NCBI GenBank assembly: GCA_013695405.1
Contig: JACDAO010000266.1
Span: 1-8,606 of the forward strand
DNA length: 8,606 nt
DNA from: Acidobacteriota bacterium
GTDB lineage: Bacteria > Acidobacteriota > Vicinamibacteria > Vicinamibacterales > Vicinamibacteraceae
Direction of reading: 5' to 3'
Below are positions 5,709 to 8,606 of the stretch, in pieces. The position numbers were made by a program, and so were the translations under genes. Each line of letters starts with the position of its first letter. Positions within the stretch are counted from its first letter, which is position 1. The notes under the pieces were generated by a model. It saw nothing but the letters and a program-made list of their open reading frames with translations. It made no database searches and was not told the DNA's origin.

Positions 5709-6916
5709 TACCAGCTGTGCATCGTGCCGTCGAGCGTGCGGTTGACGGGCAGGAAGGCCGGGTCGTACGCGTAGACCGCCGCCAGGTCCTCGTCGATGTC
5801 GACGCCGAGGCCGGGCGCGTCGCCGGGATACATGAAGCCGTCCTGGAAGCCGTACTCGTGCGGAAACACCGCGTCGGTCTCGTCGGTGTGGCGCATGTAC
5901 TCCTGGACCCCGAAGTTGTGAACGCTCAGGTCGAAGTGCAGCGCCGCCGCCATGCACACCGGGCTGAGATCGGTGGCGCCGTGGCTGCCGGTGCGCACCT
6001 GGTGCAACTCGGCGAGCGCGGCAATCTTGCGCAGGTGCGAGATGCCGCCGGCGTGCACCACCGTGGTCCGAATGTAGTCGATCAACTGTTCCTGAATCAG
6101 TTGCTGGCAATCGAAGATCGTGTTGAACACCTCGCCGACCGCGAGGGGCGTCACCGTGTGCTGACGAATCAGGCGGAAGCCTTGCTGCAACTCGCCAGGA
6201 GTCGGGTCCTCGAGCCAGAACAGGTGATACGGCTCGAGCGACCGGCCGGCGCGCGCCGCCTCGATTGGGGTGAGCCGGTGATGCACGTCGTGCAGCAGGT
6301 GGATCTCGTCGCCGAACTCGCTGCGCATCCGCGCGAACAGCTTCGGCACGAAGTTCAGGTAGGCCTCGGTGCTCCAGCGGTTCTCGGGGGCGGCGCCCTT
6401 CTCGGCCGGCTCGTAAGGCATCGTGCCGCGGCCGACGCCGTAGGTGCTGCTCAGCCCGGGCACCCCGGACTGGACGCGAATCGCCTTGTAGCCGAGGTCG
6501 AGGTAGTGCGCCACGGACTTGACGGCGTCCTCGACGTCGGTGCCGTTGGCATGGCCATAGACCATCACGCCCTCGCGCGAGGCGCCGCCGAGCAGCTGAT
6601 AAACCGGCAGGTTGGCGACCTTGCCCTTGATGTCCCAGAGCGCGGTGTCGACCGCGGCGATGGCGCTCATCGTGACCGGTCCGCGCCGCCAATACGCGCC
6701 CTTGTACAGATACTGCCAGAGGTCCTCGATCCGACGGGCGTCACGGCCGATGATCAGCGGAATCACGTGATCGTTCAGATAACTGGCCACCGCCAGCTCA
6801 CGGCCGTTGAGGGTCGCATCGCCGAGGCCGTAGACGCCGTCCTCGGTGAGGATCTTGAGGGTGACGAAGTTGCGGCCGGGACAGGTGACGATGACTCTGG
6901 CGTCGGTGATCTGCAT
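5708..6916 (-). CDS. manD: D-mannonate dehydratase (enolase superfamily ManD)
   Basis: A 402-residue enolase-superfamily enzyme expected to dehydrate D-mannonate to 2-keto-3-deoxy-D-gluconate (KDG) in the cytosol. Length and residue numbers match, as I recall them, the characterised 402-residue Novosphingobium ManD: metal ligands Asp210, Glu236 (W-L-E-D-P) and Glu262 (V-G-E), catalytic Tyr159 with Arg147, and His212. Barrel residues His312, Asp316 and Glu339 are also present. Residue 314 is Ala; I recall, without certainty, that Ala or Pro here separates efficient from weak mannonate dehydratases in the subgroup. RspA-type relatives look similar, so another acid sugar such as gluconate cannot be excluded. 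The exact numbering supports ATG 6916, although no Shine-Dalgarno precedes it: a heptamer array occupies that place. It lies 62 bases after kdgK, whose product uses KDG, which supports the mannonate role. Confidence 0.93.
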   Translation of the reverse strand: MQITDARVIVTCPGRNFVTLKILTEDGVYGLGDATLNGRELAVASYLNDHVIPLIIGRDARRIEDLWQYLYKGAYWRRGPVTMSAIAAVDTALWDIKGKVANLPVYQLLGGASREGVMVYGHANGTDVEDAVKSVAHYLDLGYKAIRVQSGVPGLSSTYGVGRGTMPYEPAEKGAAPENRWSTEAYLNFVPKLFARMRSEFGDEIHLLHDVHHRLTPIEAARAGRSLEPYHLFWLEDPTPGELQQGFRLIRQHTVTPLAVGEVFNTIFDCQQLIQEQLIDYIRTTVVHAGGISHLRKIAALAELHQVRTGSHGATDLSPVCMAAALHFDLSVHNFGVQEYMRHTDETDAVFPHEYGFQDGFMYPGDAPGLGVDIDEDLAAVYAYDPAFLPVNRTLDGTMHSW

Positions 6917-6921
6917 GCAGA

Positions 6922-6942
6922 CTCAGGGCTCAGGGCTCAGGG
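6922..6942 (-). repeat. heptanucleotide array immediately upstream of manD
   Basis: CTCAGGG three times without error (minus strand CCCTGAG). It ends five bases before the manD ATG and one base from the GTAG foot of copy 6, occupying the usual ribosome-binding region. Confidence 0.85.
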
Positions 6943-6943
6943 C

Positions 6944-6967
6944 GTAGGCGCCGGACTTGTCCGGCGC
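6944..6967 (+). repeat. GTAG-hairpin (REP-like) element, copy 6
   Basis: GTAG foot at 6944-6947, arm GCGCCGGAC, TT centre, arm GTCCGGCGC. Arm base 1 is G where all other copies have C, and the last base of the right arm is C to match. It lies in the 62-base kdgK-manD gap. Confidence 0.85.
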
Positions 6968-6978
6968 GCGGCGTGCGA

Positions 6979-8004
6979 CTACCGCTGGACGCGACCACTG
7001 CCGTCGCCCTTGACCAGCCGCTCGACCTCGTCGACGCTGACCCGGTTGAAGTCGCCAGGGATGGTCTGCTTGAGCGCACTCGCCGCGACCGCGAAGCGCA
7101 GCGCGTCGACCGGCGGCCTGCCCGAGAGCAGGCCGTAGATCAGGCCGCCCGCGAAGCTGTCGCCCCCGCCGATCCGGTCGATCAGCCGCACGTCGTAGTG
7201 CTGGCTGTGGTGAAACGCGCCGGTCGCCTTCTCGTAGAGCACCGCGCTCCAGCCGTTGTCGCTGGCCGAGTGGCTCTCGCGCAGCGTGATCGCGACCTGG
7301 GCGCAGTCGAAGGTGCTCGCCACCTCGGCGGCGGTCATTCGGTAGGCTTCGAGATCGAGTTGGCCGCTGGTCACGTCGGTGCCGTGCACCTGGAAGCCCA
7401 GCACCGACTGGATGTCCTCTTCGTTGGCAATCACCACGTCCACGAACTCCATCAGCGGCCGCATCACGGACTGCGCCTTCTGCTCGGTCCACAGCTTCTT
7501 GCGAAAATTGAGGTCCATGCTGACGCGCGCGCCAGCGGCCCGCGCCCCCTGCAGCGCCTCGCGGGTGCAGGCCGCGGCCTGGTCGCCGAGCGCCGGCGTG
7601 ATCCCGGTGCAGTGGAACCACTGCGCGTCAGCGAAGATCGTGGTCCAGTCGATGGTGCCAGGCGCGAGCGCGGCGATCGCTGACCGCTCGCGGTCGTAGA
7701 TCACCTGCGAGGCGCGCTGACTGGCGCCAGCCTCGGCGTAGTAGATGCCGATCCGATCACCGCCGCGCAGAATGTGGTCGGTGCGGACGCCCTCGGCGCG
7801 CAGCGCCTTGACCGCCGCCTCGCCGATGGCGTGCGACGGCAGCCGCGTGACGTAGTGGCTGTCGCACCCGAACTGCGCCAGGCAGACCGCGACGTTGGCC
7901 TCGCCACCGCCGAAGGTGGCCACCAACTGCGGCGTCTGGAGAAAACGCTCGAAGCCCGGGGGACTTAGGCGCAGCATGATCTCGCCGAAACAGACAGTTT
8001 TCAT
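6979..8004 (-). CDS. kdgK: 2-keto-3-deoxygluconate kinase (PfkB family)
   Basis: A 341-residue PfkB/ribokinase-family sugar kinase, expected to phosphorylate KDG to KDPG with ATP. The N-terminus ([13 protein letters not shown]) and G-G-G-E-A-N-V-A-V at about 32-40 are the usual substrate-side motifs. Later come L-N-F-R-K-K-L-W and, near the C-terminus, the ATP/anion-hole motif [12 protein letters not shown] with catalytic base Asp282. G-G-G-D in place of the commoner G-A-G-D is normal for KDG kinases. It lies between eda and manD, the enzymes that use its product and make its substrate, which settles the call better than sequence alone. ATG 8004 fits the family start, but no good Shine-Dalgarno precedes it. 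A GC hairpin (8016-8033) lies 11 bases upstream. Confidence 0.9.
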   Translation of the reverse strand: MKTVCFGEIMLRLSPPGFERFLQTPQLVATFGGGEANVAVCLAQFGCDSHYVTRLPSHAIGEAAVKALRAEGVRTDHILRGGDRIGIYYAEAGASQRASQVIYDRERSAIAALAPGTIDWTTIFADAQWFHCTGITPALGDQAAACTREALQGARAAGARVSMDLNFRKKLWTEQKAQSVMRPLMEFVDVVIANEEDIQSVLGFQVHGTDVTSGQLDLEAYRMTAAEVASTFDCAQVAITLRESHSASDNGWSAVLYEKATGAFHHSQHYDVRLIDRIGGGDSFAGGLIYGLLSGRPPVDALRFAVAASALKQTIPGDFNRVSVDEVERLVKGDGSGRVQR

Positions 8005-8015
8005 AAATATCCGGG

Positions 8016-8033
8016 CGCGGGACGTGTCCCGCG
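8016..8033. repeat. GC-rich inverted repeat in the kdgK leader
   Basis: CGCGGGAC, GT, GTCCCGCG: an 8-bp perfect inverted repeat 11 bases before the kdgK ATG. It shares the GGAC-NN-GTCC core and 2-base centre with the GTAG hairpins but has a different centre and no GTAG foot. It could be a related repeat family or a leader hairpin limiting ribosome access. There is no T-run on either side, so an intrinsic terminator is unlikely. Confidence 0.6.
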
Positions 8034-8039
8034 TTCAGC

Positions 8040-8063
8040 CCGTCGGACAAGTCCGACGGCTAC
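8040..8063 (-). repeat. GTAG-hairpin (REP-like) element, copy 7
   Basis: Minus strand: GTAG foot (8063-8060), arm CCGTCGGAC, TT centre, arm GTCCGACGG, fully paired. Arm base 4 is T with a compensating A in the other arm. It lies in the eda-kdgK gap. Confidence 0.85.
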
Positions 8064-8132
8064 GTGTTCGCAAGTCCGACGGCTACGTGTTCGCAAGTCC
8101 GACGGCCAGGTCTTCCACAATTCGCACGGCTA
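8064..8132 (-). repeat. tandem 23-base left-arm-only GTAG units
   Basis: A 23-base unit starting GTGTTCGCAAGTCC and ending GACGGCTAC occurs at 8064-8086 and again at 8087-8109, where the terminal CTAC is changed. On the minus strand a unit reads GTAG, then CCGTCGGAC, TT, then GCGAACAC in place of the pairing arm. A third, more diverged unit follows to 8132. Its GTAG foot contains the TAG stop codon of eda. Confidence 0.75.
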
Positions 8133-8606
8133 CGTCGCCGAGCGTGCCGCCACGACGCTGGCGACGACGGTGCGGGCATTGGCCGCGATCGCGGCGAAAT
8201 CGTTGGCGGCCAGCGCCCTGGCGTCGACCAGGTTGCTGCCGACGCCGACCGCGCACGCGCCGGCGCTGATCCAGTCGCCGGCATTGGTCAGGGTCACGCC
8301 GCCGGTCGGCATCAGCTTGACCTGTGGCAGCGGCGCCTTGACGTCCTTGATGTACCCGGGCCCGAGCGTCGTCGCCGGGAACACCTTGACGATGTCGGCC
8401 CCGGCCTGCCACGCCGTGAGAATTTCGGTCGGCGTGAAGCAGCCGGGCATCACCGCCACGTCGTAGCGATGGGCCAGCTCGATGGTGTGCAGATTCAGCA
8501 CGGGAGACACCAGGTACGAGGCGCCGGCCATGATCACCTGGCGCGCGGTCTCGGGGTCGAGCACGGTGCCGGCGCCGAGCTGGAAGCCGGCCGGCAGGTC
8601 CCTGGC
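8130..8606 (-). CDS. eda: KDPG aldolase, N-terminus cut by window edge
   Basis: The visible 158 C-terminal residues belong to the class I aldolase of the KDPG/KHG family, which splits 2-keto-3-deoxy-6-phosphogluconate into pyruvate and glyceraldehyde 3-phosphate. The frame is open to base 8606. Motifs in order: G-A-G-T-V-L-D near the edge, [22 protein letters not shown] with the Schiff-base Lys (codon 8387-8385), and the phosphate-binding M-P-T-G-G-V-T. The catalytic Glu of the first strands is off the window. A GTG at 8564 is internal, not the start, because conserved family sequence continues upstream of it. The TAG stop lies in a degenerate GTAG repeat. It is the first visible gene of the minus-strand set, ahead of kdgK by 125 bases. 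KHG activity is also possible. Confidence 0.9.
   Translation of the reverse strand, partial: ARDLPAGFQLGAGTVLDPETARQVIMAGASYLVSPVLNLHTIELAHRYDVAVMPGCFTPTEILTAWQAGADIVKVFPATTLGPGYIKDVKAPLPQVKLMPTGGVTLTNAGDWISAGACAVGVGSNLVDARALAANDFAAIAANARTVVASVVAARSAT

Noticed and set aside
5085..6692. Long minus-strand open frame across manD and the isomerase-like gene
   Set aside because: Arg/Ala/Gly-rich shadow translation of two genes with clear catalytic motifs in another frame; high GC removes stops.
5717..7138. Long plus-strand open frame opposite manD and kdgK
   Set aside because: Antisense shadow with low-complexity composition, running through copy 6 and the heptamer array.
1432..8063. Palindromes as operators of a uronate regulator
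   Set aside because: They flank genes outside the uronate set, lie near both 3' and 5' ends, and their arms vary in matched pairs, which a fixed protein site would not do.
8040..8132. Regularly spaced repeats that could suggest a CRISPR array
   Set aside because: Units of about 23 bases are directly adjacent with no unique spacers, and the same element is scattered in other gaps.

Overview
This is a GC-rich bacterial window. Gfo/Idh/MocA and PmoA-family (DUF6807) proteins, a Tat-exported TIM-barrel isomerase and many short repeats between genes suggest an Acidobacteriota-type chromosome, perhaps Vicinamibacteria. That placement is inference from gene style; there is no marker gene.

Left part, plus strand (1-2399): the end of a Gfo/Idh/MocA oxidoreductase, a secreted PmoA-family protein, a small secreted monohaem cytochrome c and a VOC-fold protein. 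Right part, minus strand (8606 down to 2408), in transcription order: KDPG aldolase (eda, cut by the window edge), KDG kinase (kdgK), D-mannonate dehydratase (manD), a Tat-exported hydroxypyruvate-isomerase-like protein, and a secreted oligopeptidase B. The two sets converge with 8 bases between stop codons. ManD, KdgK and Eda are three consecutive steps: D-mannonate to KDG, KDG to KDPG, KDPG to pyruvate plus glyceraldehyde 3-phosphate. This is the lower hexuronate branch feeding Entner-Doudoroff metabolism. The manD and opB assignments rest on active-site residues at the same numbers or spacings as characterised enzymes, as I recall them.

The most unusual content lies between genes. (1) Seven copies of a 24-base element are present: a GTAG foot followed by a 9-bp hairpin with a TT centre. 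Arm bases 1, 2 and 4 vary between copies, and both arms change together. This is the architecture of REP elements mobilised by RAYT (Y1 HuH) transposases; no transposase is in the window. Degenerate left-arm-only copies lie in tandem beside intact ones. (2) Four short tandem arrays of different sequence all have a 7-base period and all lie at the 5' end of a gene (PmoA-family gene, opB, hyi-like gene, manD). One lies inside the 5' coding region of the PmoA-family gene, where a change in copy number would shift the frame. Every non-coding gap above 60 bases holds one or both repeat types; no gap exceeds 300 bases. No tRNA, rRNA, CRISPR array or insertion sequence was seen.
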